A stretch of DNA of 64,000 nt from Lysobacter sp. GX 14042 (GCF_021390425.1 NZ_JAJUWY010000002.1:62001-126000); one strand, 5' to 3'. Shown: positions 50,761-60,695, counted from the stretch's first letter. Notes: generated from the letters alone by a model not told the origin. A program made the numbers and translations.

Positions 50761-50785
50761 AGCCCCGCTCCGGCGGGGCTTTTTT
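50761..50785 (+). terminator. Rho-independent terminator after the P63C gene
   Basis: Stem agccccgc/gcggggct, 4-nt loop, then six T. Separates the prophage-expressed block from PL. Confidence 0.92.
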
Positions 50786-50837
50786 GTGCCCGATCGCCGG
50801 GGATTGTTGCGGCGCGGCATTGTTAGATGAAGAAATC

Positions 50838-50879
50838 TAGGCATTGCCTATTGACAGACACCTAGGCATTGCCTACATT
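50838..50879 (+). promoter_or_regulatory. Early rightward promoter (PL-type) with two operators
   Basis: TTGACA (50851-50856), 17-nt spacer, TACATT (50874-50879). taggcattgccta occurs at 50838-50850, touching the -35, and at 50863-50875, overlapping the -10. Drives the recombination-excision operon; repressed by CI. Confidence 0.9.
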
Positions 50880-50937
50880 TGTCTCCAACGCCCCACAGAC
50901 CACCGCAGCAACGCGGCAGGGGCCGGGAGACACGGGA

Positions 50938-51288
50938 ATGGCACACGCATACGACACCTGGCTGGAAGGCGACCTCGGGATCAACGAGCGCGACCAGCGT
51001 TTCGCCGAGGCAGCCGACGAGCTGGCGACCGAATGGGCGGACGACGCCGAGAAGTGCCGCGAGGCCGACGAGTTCAACGACGGCACGTTCTCCGGCGAGC
51101 ACTACTCCGCACTGGAGCGCGCGATGGCCGACCTGGACGGATATGCGCCGGAGAAGCTGATCGGCTCCCAGGCTCTGGCGCGGTTGCTGGAGCTGGCCAA
51201 GGTCCACGGCGAGGCTCGCCGGGCGCGCTTGCTCCACATGGCCGAGAACGAGCTGATGGCGCGCGAGTGCGGGAGGAAGGCGGCATGA
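50938..51288 (+). CDS. Hypothetical early phage protein
   Basis: 116 acidic residues; first gene after PL. GINERDQRFAEAADELATEW and ARLLELAKVHGEARRARLLH; helical. First-gene position suits an anti-host or anti-RecBCD-like function, which is inference only. Confidence 0.6.
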   Translation: MAHAYDTWLEGDLGINERDQRFAEAADELATEWADDAEKCREADEFNDGTFSGEHYSALERAMADLDGYAPEKLIGSQALARLLELAKVHGEARRARLLHMAENELMARECGRKAA

Positions 51289-51467
51289 AGCCCTGCCCGC
51301 TTGCCGACTTCCGCGCTGCGTTCGATTCGATCCCCACGCCGGTCGACCCGCGCGACTTCATCCGCCCGGATGGCAGCTACGACGTGACGCCCGAGAACCT
51401 GGGCGAGCACGAACACGTGCAGGCCGCTCGGGAGTTCGTCGCCAGCGACAAGGCGGGTGCGCGATGA
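51285..51467 (+). CDS. Small early phage protein
   Basis: 60 residues; ATGA overlap. PLADFRAAFDSIPTPVDPRD and ENLGEHEHVQAAREFVASDK. No family recognised. Confidence 0.6.
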   Translation: MKPCPLADFRAAFDSIPTPVDPRDFIRPDGSYDVTPENLGEHEHVQAAREFVASDKAGAR

Positions 51468-51559
51468 ACCGCCTGCTGCGCGCCTTCGCCGGATGCATGG
51501 TCGTGATGGCGTTTTGGGCGCTGTTCGCCCTGCTGCTGCTGTCCGGGGGTGGGCAGTGA
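51464..51559 (+). CDS. 31-residue membrane peptide
   Basis: MNRLLRAFAGCMVVMAFWAL followed by FALLLLSGGGQ: one membrane helix with a basic start. Both ends overlap neighbours by 4 nt, which supports that it is translated. Confidence 0.55.
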   Translation: MNRLLRAFAGCMVVMAFWALFALLLLSGGGQ

Positions 51560-51678
51560 CCGCCGTCACCCGCTGCGCCCCGAGCGCCCGCCGAATCCGT
51601 CGCCGCATGCGCGTTATCGCCGCCCGGCTGGTCGTCCTCGCCACCCTCGCCGCCGCCCTGTACCTCGCGGCGCGCTGA
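51556..51678 (+). CDS. 40-residue basic membrane peptide
   Basis: GTG overlapping the previous TGA. Basic half (SARRIRRRMRVIAARL) then hydrophobic VVLATLAAALYLAAR. Second of two tiny membrane peptides in a row. Confidence 0.5.
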   Translation: MTAVTRCAPSARRIRRRMRVIAARLVVLATLAAALYLAAR

Positions 51679-51755
51679 ACCCCGCAACGCCCGGCCGCCG
51701 GGGGCACCCCCTGCCATTCCCCGCCCGGCGGTCGGGCACCTACCTGGAGCAACCC

Positions 51756-51959
51756 ATGACCACTGAAATCGAAGACCTGGACGGCATGCTCGCGATGATG
51801 GAGCGCTACGGCGGCTCCTTCGTCCGCTATCTGGCCTGCGCGTGGCGCTGCGCCGATCCGGTGAACAGCGAAAAGCTGGCCGCCACCTTCCCGGAGTATG
51901 TCGAGAACTACTCCGTTATGGCGAAGGGCGCCCGTGAGCGCGGGGAGCTGGTGTCGTGA
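51756..51959 (+). CDS. Small early phage protein
   Basis: 67 residues; ctggagcaaccc upstream. EIEDLDGMLAMMERYGGSFV and WRCADPVNSEKLAATFPEYV. Helical, no family recognised; coupled with the exonuclease gene. Confidence 0.6.
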   Translation: MTTEIEDLDGMLAMMERYGGSFVRYLACAWRCADPVNSEKLAATFPEYVENYSVMAKGARERGELVS

Positions 51960-52885
51960 GCGCGCAGCCTGCATGGGAAGCCGACGCGATGGAGGCGGCA
52001 CAGTCCCTCGCCAGCTGCACCATCACCACCGACGTGCCGGCCGAGGTCTACCACCAGCGCCGCCTGGACGTGGCGAGCGCCAGCGGCTTGAAGCTGATGC
52101 TGCGCTCCCCGGCGCACTTCAAGCACTGGTGCGAGGATCCCGAGGCCGACCGCGAATCCCCGGCCCTGACCTTCGGGCGCGCCTTCCACATGGCGACCCT
52201 GGAGCCGGACGTTTTCGAGCGCACCTACACGGTCGTGCCGGCGAACGCGCCGCGCTACCCGACCGCGGCGCAGTGGAACGCCAAGAAGCCGAGCGCCGAC
52301 AGCATCGCCGCGATGGATTGGTGGCGCGCATGGGAGGCCGAGAACGCCGGCCGCGTGAAGCTGTCCAGCGACGACTACGACCGCGCCCGGTACATGGCCG
52401 AAAGCGTGCGGGCGCACCCCGTAGCCGCCGGGCTGCTGGTAGGGGGTGATCGGGAGGTCACGTTCAACTGGACCGACGAGGAAACCGGCCTGGACTGCAA
52501 GGCGCGCGCCGACCTGTACCTGGGCGGCGAGTACCTGATGGACCTGAAAACCTGCCGGGACGCGAGCCACGAAGGATTCGCGCGGGCGGTGACCAGCTAC
52601 ATGTACGCGCTGCAGCAGGCCCACTATTTATCCGGCATCCGCACCTGCGGCGACCGCATCCGCTACTTCCTGTTCCTCGCGGTCGAGTCGGAAGCCCCCT
52701 ATGTCTGCCAGCCCTACGCGCTGGACGTGCAGGCCGAGCAGCTCGGCGAGGCGCAGCGCCGCAAGGCCATGCGCCGGCAGGCCGAGTGCGTCCGCACCGG
52801 CAAGTGGCCGGGCTACAGCGAGAACCTGGAAGAACTGACCCTGCCCGCCTGGGCGCACTACGGAATTGAGGACGAAGCCGCATGA
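51956..52885 (+). CDS. RecE-like exonuclease (PD-(D/E)XK, DUF3799)
   Basis: 309 residues; GTG start. VASASGLKLMLRSPAHFKHW and TFGRAFHMATLEP at the N-terminus and LDCKARADLYLGGEYLMDLK followed by TC are RecE C-terminal nuclease features: Asp in ARADL and the D-L-K. Then ALQQAHYLSGIR with Gln/Tyr motif. It resects dsDNA ends, working with Bet encoded next. Confidence 0.87.
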   Translation: MSAQPAWEADAMEAAQSLASCTITTDVPAEVYHQRRLDVASASGLKLMLRSPAHFKHWCEDPEADRESPALTFGRAFHMATLEPDVFERTYTVVPANAPRYPTAAQWNAKKPSADSIAAMDWWRAWEAENAGRVKLSSDDYDRARYMAESVRAHPVAAGLLVGGDREVTFNWTDEETGLDCKARADLYLGGEYLMDLKTCRDASHEGFARAVTSYMYALQQAHYLSGIRTCGDRIRYFLFLAVESEAPYVCQPYALDVQAEQLGEAQRRKAMRRQAECVRTGKWPGYSENLEELTLPAWAHYGIEDEAA

Positions 52886-53691
52886 GCACCGCCATCGCAA
52901 CCCAGCCCGAGCGCCGCTCGCTGGTCCAGAAGTTCGCCGACAAGTTCAGCATCGAGCCGACCCGCCTGCTGGCGACCCTCAAGGCCACCGCCTTCAAGCA
53001 GCGCGGCGATATGCAGGTGTCGAACGAGCAGATGGCTGCCCTGCTGGTGGTGGCTGACCAGTACGGCCTCAACCCCTTCACGAAGGAAATCTACGCCTTC
53101 GAGGACAAGGGCAGCATCGTGCCGGTGGTGTCGGTGGACGGCTGGAGCCGGATCATCAACAGCCACCCGGAGCTGGACGGGATCGAGTTCGACTACAGCG
53201 AGTCGATCGTAACCCCCACCGGCGGCAAGCCCTGCCCAGAGTGGTGCGAAATCCGCATCTACCGCAAGGACCGCGCCCGCCCCGTGGTGGTGCGCGAGTA
53301 CCTGGACGAAGTGTACCGGGAGCCGTTCAAGGCCCGAGGCAAGGACTACACGATCAGCGGGCCGTGGCAGACCCACACAAAGCGGTTCCTGCGCCACAAG
53401 ACGCTGATCCAGGGCGCGCGCATCGCCTTCGGCTTCTCCGGCATCTACGACCAGGACGAGGGCGAGCGGATCATCGAGGCGGAAACCGTGCGGGTGCAGC
53501 GCGTCGAGCGCGAGGACCTGGCCGAGTTGCAGGAGCGGCTGCAGCAGCGGGCGGCGCTGGATCACCAGGCGGAGCCGGCGCAGGAGGCGCAACCGGAGCC
53601 GGAAACGGTTGACGAGTCCCGTCCCGCAGCCGATCCCGTGCCCGAAGTCGATCCGGAAACCGGCGAGGTGATCCCCCCGGAGGTGCAGTGA
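52882..53691 (+). CDS. bet: Bet-type single-strand annealing recombinase
   Basis: 269 residues. QMAALLVVADQYGLNPFTKE then IYAFEDKGSIVPVVSVDGWS is the signature of phage lambda Bet family. C-terminus is acidic with Pro/Glu, like others. Forms the annealing ring that pairs the exonuclease-made strands. Confidence 0.9.
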   Translation: MSTAIATQPERRSLVQKFADKFSIEPTRLLATLKATAFKQRGDMQVSNEQMAALLVVADQYGLNPFTKEIYAFEDKGSIVPVVSVDGWSRIINSHPELDGIEFDYSESIVTPTGGKPCPEWCEIRIYRKDRARPVVVREYLDEVYREPFKARGKDYTISGPWQTHTKRFLRHKTLIQGARIAFGFSGIYDQDEGERIIEAETVRVQRVEREDLAELQERLQQRAALDHQAEPAQEAQPEPETVDESRPAADPVPEVDPETGEVIPPEVQ

Positions 53692-53849
53692 TGCGTGCCG
53701 AGGTGAGCCGCGCGCGTGTGTACTTGAACGAGTGTCGCGCCCGCAGGCATAGCCGGGTGAACCGGGACTTCTACTGGGTGCTGTTCGGATGGGCGCAGGC
53801 GGCGCGTAGGTCGATGCGCCGGGAGCCGGTGCAGGGGGTGTTGTGGTGA
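53691..53849 (+). CDS. Small basic phage protein
   Basis: 52 residues; TGATG overlap with bet. RARVYLNECRARRHSRVNRD followed by FYWVLFGWAQAARRS. No family recognised. Confidence 0.5.
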   Translation: MRAEVSRARVYLNECRARRHSRVNRDFYWVLFGWAQAARRSMRREPVQGVLW

Positions 53850-54346
53850 GCCTGTCCGGCCACCAGTCGGCACGCATGGGGACGAGCACGTGGCTGACGC
53901 CTCCGGGCATCGTGTCCGCGCTGGGTGCCTTCGACCTGGATCCGTGCGCCGGGCCATCCCCACGTCCGTGGCCTACCGCATCTCGGCACATTGAGCTGCC
54001 CGATGATGGCCTTGCAGCGGAGTGGTCCGGCCGCGTGTGGCTGAACCCACCGTTCGGCCGCGAGGCGGCTTGGTGGCTTCGGAGGCTGGCCGCGCATGGA
54101 GACGGGATCGCCCTGATTCCAGCGCGGACCGAAACCGCAATGTTCTACGAAAGCGTGTGGGGCGCGGCCGATGCCGTCTTGTTCCTGCAGGGCCGGCCGC
54201 ACTTCCACTCCCCCAGCGGCGCACGAGCGCCCTTCAACTCCGGCGCCCCCATCTGCCTTGTCGCCTACGGGCTAGCCAACGTGGCGGCACTGGAGCGTAG
54301 CGGCCTAGGGGTGGTGCTGCCGATCCTCCGGAGGACCGCCGCATGA
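53846..54346 (+). CDS. Phage DNA N6-adenine methyltransferase
   Basis: 166 residues; GTG overlapping the previous TGA; a GTG one codon earlier is also possible. WLTPPGIVSALGAFDLDPCA (TPP and D-L-D-P) and GRVWLNPPFGREAAWWLR (catalytic NPPF) are the PF05869 Dam-like family. Protects phage DNA or marks it. Confidence 0.87.
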   Translation: MSLSGHQSARMGTSTWLTPPGIVSALGAFDLDPCAGPSPRPWPTASRHIELPDDGLAAEWSGRVWLNPPFGREAAWWLRRLAAHGDGIALIPARTETAMFYESVWGAADAVLFLQGRPHFHSPSGARAPFNSGAPICLVAYGLANVAALERSGLGVVLPILRRTAA

Positions 54347-54516
54347 CCCAGCAGCTCGGCCTGTACCGCCACTCCCCGCCCTTCCTGGCGGCTGCGTACC
54401 GAGAGGCAGCGCAGACGGAGCGCTTCAACCCGTATTTCCCACCTGATGAACGCGAGCGCCGGGCAGCCGAGTACCTGGCCGAGGCGGAGCGACTGGAGAA
54501 GATCAATGAGCAGTGA
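54343..54516 (+). CDS. Small early phage protein
   Basis: 57 residues: HSPPFLAAAYREAAQTERFN then ERRAAEYLAEAERLEKINEQ. Helical; overlaps neighbours. No family recognised. Confidence 0.5.
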   Translation: MTQQLGLYRHSPPFLAAAYREAAQTERFNPYFPPDERERRAAEYLAEAERLEKINEQ

Positions 54517-54736
54517 GAAGTACGCAGGCGTGGATGCCGGGATCGTTCTGGACCTCCACGACCGCCCCCGGAGCGGCTACTACGACTGGGAAATCGCGAA
54601 GACCGAGGCGAAGAAGCTCGCACCCAACGGGTGGGACAGGGTCTTGGATCGCAGACTCCAGGCGCTTCGGCGGCGCGGCTTGGTCGCCTTCGTGAATCGC
54701 GAATGGGTCCGAAAGGAGGCCACCAATGAGCAGTGA
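54506..54736 (+). CDS. Small early phage protein, possibly helix-turn-helix
   Basis: 76 residues. YDWEIAKTEAKKLAPNGWDR then LDRRLQALRRRGLVAFVNRE could be a winged-helix piece. ATG overlaps the previous gene by 11 nt. Confidence 0.5.
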   Translation: MSSEKYAGVDAGIVLDLHDRPRSGYYDWEIAKTEAKKLAPNGWDRVLDRRLQALRRRGLVAFVNREWVRKEATNEQ

Positions 54737-55520
54737 CCCCAAGGAGCAGCTGGCGGGGCTGGTGGAGGAAATGAGCGACGAGTTGGAAATGGCTAGCTAT
54801 CTCGCCGTTACCCGGCTCCCCACTGAGTCCCTGCGAGACTGGCACAAGCGCCTGTCCGCCATCCTCGCCACCCTGCCGGAGCCGGGGGTGGTGTCCCGCG
54901 ACCGCGAGGCCGATCGCACACGGTTCACCGACAAGGCGTTCAACGACTGGCTGGACACCGGGATTTCGGACGCCGGCCACACGGTATGGGATGCAGTCGG
55001 CGACACGCAGGCAGCGTGGAAGGGGTGGGAGGCGCGGCAGTTCGCTGGCGATGCTGTGCTGCTGACGCGCTGCTGTGGTCGGGAGGAATGCGGCGGCGAG
55101 TGCGGGAACGACTGGCTCGGCATGGACATGTACCGAAAGCCGGACGCCTACCTCGCCCCGGCTGCCCCGGCTGGGGAGGTGGTGACGGATGAGGCGCACT
55201 GTGCCACCTGCACCTGCGTCCCGGGCATGACCCCGGCAGTGCGGTTCGACGCCTCCCCAGCCGAGCGAGAGGGCGCCGTCCGCGAACACCTCATCAGTAT
55301 GGGGTGGACCCCACCAGGAGAGGATGCCCCGCCCGCGCAGGGCTTCGATGCGGAGGTGGTGGGGTGGCGCGTGATGTTCGCCACGAGCCAACACCACGGC
55401 TTCAAGTGGGAAGTCTATGACCCCGAAGGAAGCGGCGGCGGCGTGCGAGAGGATGAGGTGCGGTGGCCGGTTGCCGCCCTTCTGGACGCCCTCGCCGCAG
55501 CCGCGAAGGGGGTGGAGTGA
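54726..55520 (+). CDS. Phage protein with cysteine cluster
   Basis: 264 residues. N-terminal helices (LAGLVEEMSDELEMASYLAV); a Cys-rich piece TRCCGREECGGECGNDWLG and later CATCTC suggest zinc binding; the C-terminal FATSQHHGFKWEVYDPEGSG is beta-type. No family recognised. Largest of the otherwise tiny genes here. Confidence 0.55.
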   Translation: MSSDPKEQLAGLVEEMSDELEMASYLAVTRLPTESLRDWHKRLSAILATLPEPGVVSRDREADRTRFTDKAFNDWLDTGISDAGHTVWDAVGDTQAAWKGWEARQFAGDAVLLTRCCGREECGGECGNDWLGMDMYRKPDAYLAPAAPAGEVVTDEAHCATCTCVPGMTPAVRFDASPAEREGAVREHLISMGWTPPGEDAPPAQGFDAEVVGWRVMFATSQHHGFKWEVYDPEGSGGGVREDEVRWPVAALLDALAAAAKGVE

Positions 55521-55654
55521 TGGTCAAGGTCTTTTGGCACTGGGGCACCGTTACGGGCGGGCGGCGGATGTACGGGTGGCTGTTCTGTTTCCGAGGGCAG
55601 ACGGCCCAGATACCTATTGCCCTTCTTCTGAAGCAGGAGCCCCGCCGTGACTGA
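55520..55654 (+). CDS. 44-residue phage protein
   Basis: TGATG overlap. VKVFWHWGTVTGGRRMYGWL and FCFRGQTAQIPIALLLKQ; beta-rich. Low GC local stretch. No family recognised. Confidence 0.45.
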   Translation: MVKVFWHWGTVTGGRRMYGWLFCFRGQTAQIPIALLLKQEPRRD

Positions 55655-55919
55655 CCCCAAGCTGGAAGCCGAAGCCCGCGAGCTGCTTGCGGCGGAGTAC
55701 GAGCGAGATGGCGTGGAATACGTCGGGCGCTGCATCCGCGAGGACGCGATGCTGACCGTGCCAGAACAGCGCGCCATCCGCGCCATCGTCGCCGCCCTCT
55801 CGCAGCAGAGGGCTCGCCCGGAGCCGTTCGCTATTCCCGCCGACATACCGCCCAGCGTGATGCAGTTCGAGCGCGGCTGGAATAGCTGCCTAGCCGCCCT
55901 TGCCGGAGGTGACCAGTGA
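55647..55919 (+). CDS. Small phage protein
   Basis: 90 residues; GTG with aggag upstream. EARELLAAEYERDGVEYVGR then ALSQQRARPEPFAIPADIPP. Contains a GWNSCLAAL end, often seen in phage proteins encoded near others of this sort. Function unknown. Confidence 0.55.
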   Translation: MTDPKLEAEARELLAAEYERDGVEYVGRCIREDAMLTVPEQRAIRAIVAALSQQRARPEPFAIPADIPPSVMQFERGWNSCLAALAGGDQ

Positions 55920-56164
55920 GCGACCTTGTGGAGCGCCTGGAGGCGTTCGAGACTTCCGACGAATTGGGAAACGGGGACTTCTCCCTACTCCGCGAAGCCG
56001 CCGCCGCCCTCGAAGCGGCGCGGGAGGATGCGGAGCGGCTGGACTGGCTGGCCGACCAAATGCGGATAACGGACGTGAACTTCATCCTCGGGTCCCTCCC
56101 TTTGAACTCACAAGACCTGCGTGCCGCCATCGACCAGGCGCGCGGGAAGGGGGTGGCGGGATGA
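55916..56164 (+). CDS. Small coiled-coil phage protein
   Basis: 82 residues; GTG overlap. LVERLEAFETSDELGNGDFS then AAAALEAAREDAERLDWLAD and DLRAAIDQA. The ERLDWLADQM motif is common in phage proteins of unknown role. Confidence 0.55.
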   Translation: MSDLVERLEAFETSDELGNGDFSLLREAAAALEAAREDAERLDWLADQMRITDVNFILGSLPLNSQDLRAAIDQARGKGVAG

Positions 56165-56406
56165 CCCTGATCGACCCGACACTAGCCGGCACCTGGCCGG
56201 GGCGCGTAGTGGACATGGCGATCGAGGCTATGCGCAAAGAGCGGGTCCACGGCAGCAAGGCGCGCCGACTATGCGACCTGGGAATCGCGGTGATGATGGG
56301 CGACCGGTGCGTGCTCACGATCCCGGCGCGCGATGCCCTGCTCCGAATGATGCGCAATGGCGGAGTCGCGAGCAAGCCAGAACCGAAGGGAGGTGCCGGG
56401 AAGTGA
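56161..56406 (+). CDS. Small phage protein
   Basis: 81 residues; ATGA overlap. DMAIEAMRKERVHGSKARRL then GDRCVLTIPARDALLRMM. Basic, perhaps nucleic-acid binding. No family recognised. Confidence 0.5.
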   Translation: MTLIDPTLAGTWPGRVVDMAIEAMRKERVHGSKARRLCDLGIAVMMGDRCVLTIPARDALLRMMRNGGVASKPEPKGGAGK

Positions 56407-56732
56407 GCGCAGCGGAGAAGATCCCGACCCTTTACACCGAGGCCGAGGCAGCCCGCAGGCTGGGGGTCAGCAAGGCCACCCTGACGCGCGAGCGCATCGC
56501 CGGCAGGATCGGTGCAATCCGAATGGGTGAGCGGATCATCCGCTACACCGACGAAATCTTGAGCGAGTACCTACGGACATGCAGGAGCGGGTCGGACAAA
56601 TCGGGGACTACTGGCTTTCCAAGCGGCCAGGGTCCGACAAGTGGTGCCGAACCTGGTACGACCCCGTCGCTCGACAGACGAAGCGCGCATCAATTGGCAC
56701 AAGCGACCTTCAAGCGGCGCAGCTCAAGCTAG
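56403..56732 (+). CDS. Excisionase (MerR/HTH_17-like)
   Basis: 109 residues; GTG overlaps previous TGA. TEAEAARRLGVSKATLTRER and IGAIRMGERIIRYTDEILSE make the excisionase helix-turn-helix with wing. The C-terminal tail (~45 residues, Ser/Gly-rich) overlaps the integrase gene by 154 nt. Directs excision at induction. Confidence 0.85.
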   Translation: MSAAEKIPTLYTEAEAARRLGVSKATLTRERIAGRIGAIRMGERIIRYTDEILSEYLRTCRSGSDKSGTTGFPSGQGPTSGAEPGTTPSLDRRSAHQLAQATFKRRSSS

Positions 56733-57658
56733 CCGAGTGGGTCGTCGCCCACGCCACGATGGGCCGCCAGGCGGCGCGGGACGTGGCGCTGGGGCAGGTG
56801 CTGGTGCGCTACTGGCACCGCAAGGGCAAGGATCTGGCGTCCGCCGAAGTGACGAAGATCGCGCTGGGCTACTGGTCGGAGTTCTTCGGGGAGTCCACGG
56901 TCACGGAGGTGACGGCGGCACGGCAGCGGGAGTTCATCGCGTGGCTTGCCGGCCAGCGGACCCCGCCCCTGTCCCCCGGCTACATCAAGCGCATCCTCGG
57001 GATCGGCAAGGCGGCGCTGAACGACGCCTACAAGGAAGGCGAGCTGGACACCGTGCCGTACATCCTGCCGGGAGAGGACGGGGAGCCGAACGACCTGGTG
57101 CTCACGCTGGAGCAGTCTGTGGCCGTCTGGAGCGCTGCCGAGCTTCCCCATGAGCGGATGATGCTGGCGCTGCTGTACGGGACGCTGGCGCGGCCAGAGG
57201 CGGCCTTGGCGCTGCGTAGGGAGTTCGTGGACTTCAACCGGCGACTGCTGACGCAGAACCCGCCCGGCAGGAAGCAGACCCGCAAGTACCGGCCCGTGGT
57301 GCCGGTGTGCGACTTCCTGCTCCCGTGGCTGGCCGATGCGGAGCCGGGGCCGCTGGTGACGTGGCGCGGGAAGCCCATCGCCAGCTTCAAGACGGCGTGG
57401 CGGAAGATGCGCGACCGTGCCGGGCTGCCGAAGGGGGCGGTCCCCAAGACGATCCGGCACACGATGGCTACCGAGCTGCGGGCCGCTGGCGTGCCGGAGG
57501 CGGAAATCCAGGGATTCCTGGGGCACCGGGCCTACGGCGGCAAGACCGAGGTGTACGCGAAGTACCGCCCCGACTACCTCGGACACGCCGTGCAGGCGAT
57601 TGACGCCTACATGCTGCGTTTGAGTTGCGTTCTAGAAACGACGAAGGCCACCCGGTGA
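56579..57658 (+). CDS. int: Prophage tyrosine integrase
   Basis: 359 residues. N-terminal MQERVGQIGDYWLSKRPGSD; core-binding domain from about 60 to 145; catalytic GTLARPEAALALRREFVDF (Arg I), KTIRHTMATEL (Arg II; the usual His is Lys), FLGHRAYGG, and Tyr in EVYAKYRP. It inserts the prophage at tRNA-Val. It shares little visible identity with the mini-element integrase, though both use the same tRNA. Confidence 0.92.
   Translation: MQERVGQIGDYWLSKRPGSDKWCRTWYDPVARQTKRASIGTSDLQAAQLKLAEWVVAHATMGRQAARDVALGQVLVRYWHRKGKDLASAEVTKIALGYWSEFFGESTVTEVTAARQREFIAWLAGQRTPPLSPGYIKRILGIGKAALNDAYKEGELDTVPYILPGEDGEPNDLVLTLEQSVAVWSAAELPHERMMLALLYGTLARPEAALALRREFVDFNRRLLTQNPPGRKQTRKYRPVVPVCDFLLPWLADAEPGPLVTWRGKPIASFKTAWRKMRDRAGLPKGAVPKTIRHTMATELRAAGVPEAEIQGFLGHRAYGGKTEVYAKYRPDYLGHAVQAIDAYMLRLSCVLETTKATR
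57615..57630. repeat. Prophage arm-type repeat, right copy
   Basis: tgcgtttgagttgcgt, identical to 20394-20409; here within the end of int, 54 nt from att site C. Confidence 0.55.
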
Positions 57659-57675
57659 AGGTGGCCTAAGTCGTT
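57637..57675. terminator. Hairpin at the end of int, facing tRNA-Val
   Basis: Arms ggccacc/ggtggcc extended by aacgac/gtcgtt. It closes int and, on the minus strand, follows the tRNA by a few nt, so may substitute for the tRNA's lost terminator. Confidence 0.65.
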
Positions 57676-57681
57676 GTTATA

Positions 57682-57731
57682 ATTGGTGGGCGGTACAAGG
57701 TTCGAACTTGTGACCCCTACCATGTCAAGGT
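57682..57731. repeat. att site C (attR), within tRNA-Val
   Basis: 50 bp identical to 20263-20312. It is the 3' half of the intact tRNA gene, so integration rebuilt a functional tRNA. Confidence 0.94.
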
Positions 57732-57758
57732 AGTGCTCTACCGCTGAGCTAACCGCCC
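57684..57758 (-). tRNA. tRNA-Val (GAC)
   Basis: 75 nt including CCA. Acceptor gggcggt/accgccc, D-arm gctcagcggtagagc, anticodon loop TTGACAT between ctacc and ggtag, T-arm with gttcgaa. Integration site of both mobile elements. Confidence 0.97.
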
Positions 57759-57827
57759 TTCGCCGCGGGTCAGCCCGGCGAGGCCGCGCAGTTTATCCCG
57801 CCGCGCCCGCAGGGCGCAATAGCCGCC

Positions 57828-59888
<2,061 letters not shown>

Positions 59889-60038
59889 CGGCTCGGAGAC
59901 TTCGGGGAAAACCCCAGTGTAAGGACCTGTATCGGATGGGGATCCACGCGACATTTCCCTACCCCTGCGTGGTCCACCGGCCGAGTGTGGTTCAGCGGAT
60001 CGGCGACGACAGTGGGCTTCCAAGGATGGAGGCCGGCA

Positions 60039-60584
60039 ATGGCAGGTCACAAGGGCAGGATGACGGGGCTGACGCTAGTGGAGCTGATGGTGGCGATGGC
60101 AGTGCTTGTCGTGATGCTGACGATAGCCGTTCCGTCGTTCCAAGGAATGCTTGAGCGCACGCGCGCGGCAACGGCAAATCACCAGCTCACGGCCTCGCTG
60201 ATGATGGCGCGGGCTGCAGCGGTGACCCGGCGGCAACCAGTGACCGTCTGCCCGAGTGCGGATGGAGAAGAGTGCCGTCGGGACCTAGTGTGGGAGGACG
60301 GCTGGATCATCTTTGCCGACCCCGACAAGCTGGGGAGCCCGGCGGATGCCGATGCAGTGATCCAGCGGTTCCAGGCGCTTGGCGGCGGGCTGTTGGTGCG
60401 TAGCAGCCGAGGCCGGCCGCTGATCCGCTACCAGCCGAACGGACGCGCTTCCGGTAGCAACCTGAGCCTGCGTGTCTGCCACAGCGATCAGCAGCTGCTG
60501 GCAAAAGTCGTTGTGAACAACGTGGGCCGGGCCAGGACCGAGCAAGCCGGGCCCGGCGACCGCTGCGACCCCGCAGGCGCTTGA
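60039..60584 (+). CDS. fimT: Minor pilin of the FimT/GspH family
   Basis: 181 residues; ATG with ggagg upstream. Class III signal with cleavage in [20 protein letters not shown], and a Glu at +5. GspH/FimT-like body with [20 protein letters not shown] and [20 protein letters not shown]. Helps begin type IV pilus assembly. Confidence 0.88.
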   Translation: MAGHKGRMTGLTLVELMVAMAVLVVMLTIAVPSFQGMLERTRAATANHQLTASLMMARAAAVTRRQPVTVCPSADGEECRRDLVWEDGWIIFADPDKLGSPADADAVIQRFQALGGGLLVRSSRGRPLIRYQPNGRASGSNLSLRVCHSDQQLLAKVVVNNVGRARTEQAGPGDRCDPAGA

Positions 60585-60618
60585 CGCCACGGGTCCAGGC
60601 CTTACAATTGCCGTCCCC

Positions 60619-60695
60619 GCCCGAATAGCTCAGCTGGTTAGAGCACTTGACTGTTAATCAGGGGGTCGTTGGTTCGAGTCCAACTTCGGGCGCCA
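60619..60695 (+). tRNA. tRNA-Asn (GTT)
   Basis: 77 nt with CCA. Acceptor gcccgaa/ttcgggc, D-arm gctcagctggttagagc, anticodon loop CTGTTAA, T-arm ggttcgagtcc. Confidence 0.96.

Larger units (their letters stand above)
20263..57731. mobile_element. P22-like temperate podovirus prophage
   Basis: About 37.4 kb between att sites B and C. Late gene order matches phage P22 from terminase to tail proteins, on the minus strand. Immunity, replication, recombination, excision and integration modules are all present with no broken key gene. The recombination-to-integrase operon runs on the plus strand, ending at the tRNA. Genes in 20.4-21.9 kb and 24.7-25.7 kb, plus 39688-40269, look like added cargo. 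Confidence 0.93.

Noticed and set aside
18897-50865. acacctag-type octamer shared by the mini element (18897) and the phage early promoters (48741, 50858)
   Set aside because: Only 7-8 bp and not palindromic with the CI operator; too short to claim cross-regulation.
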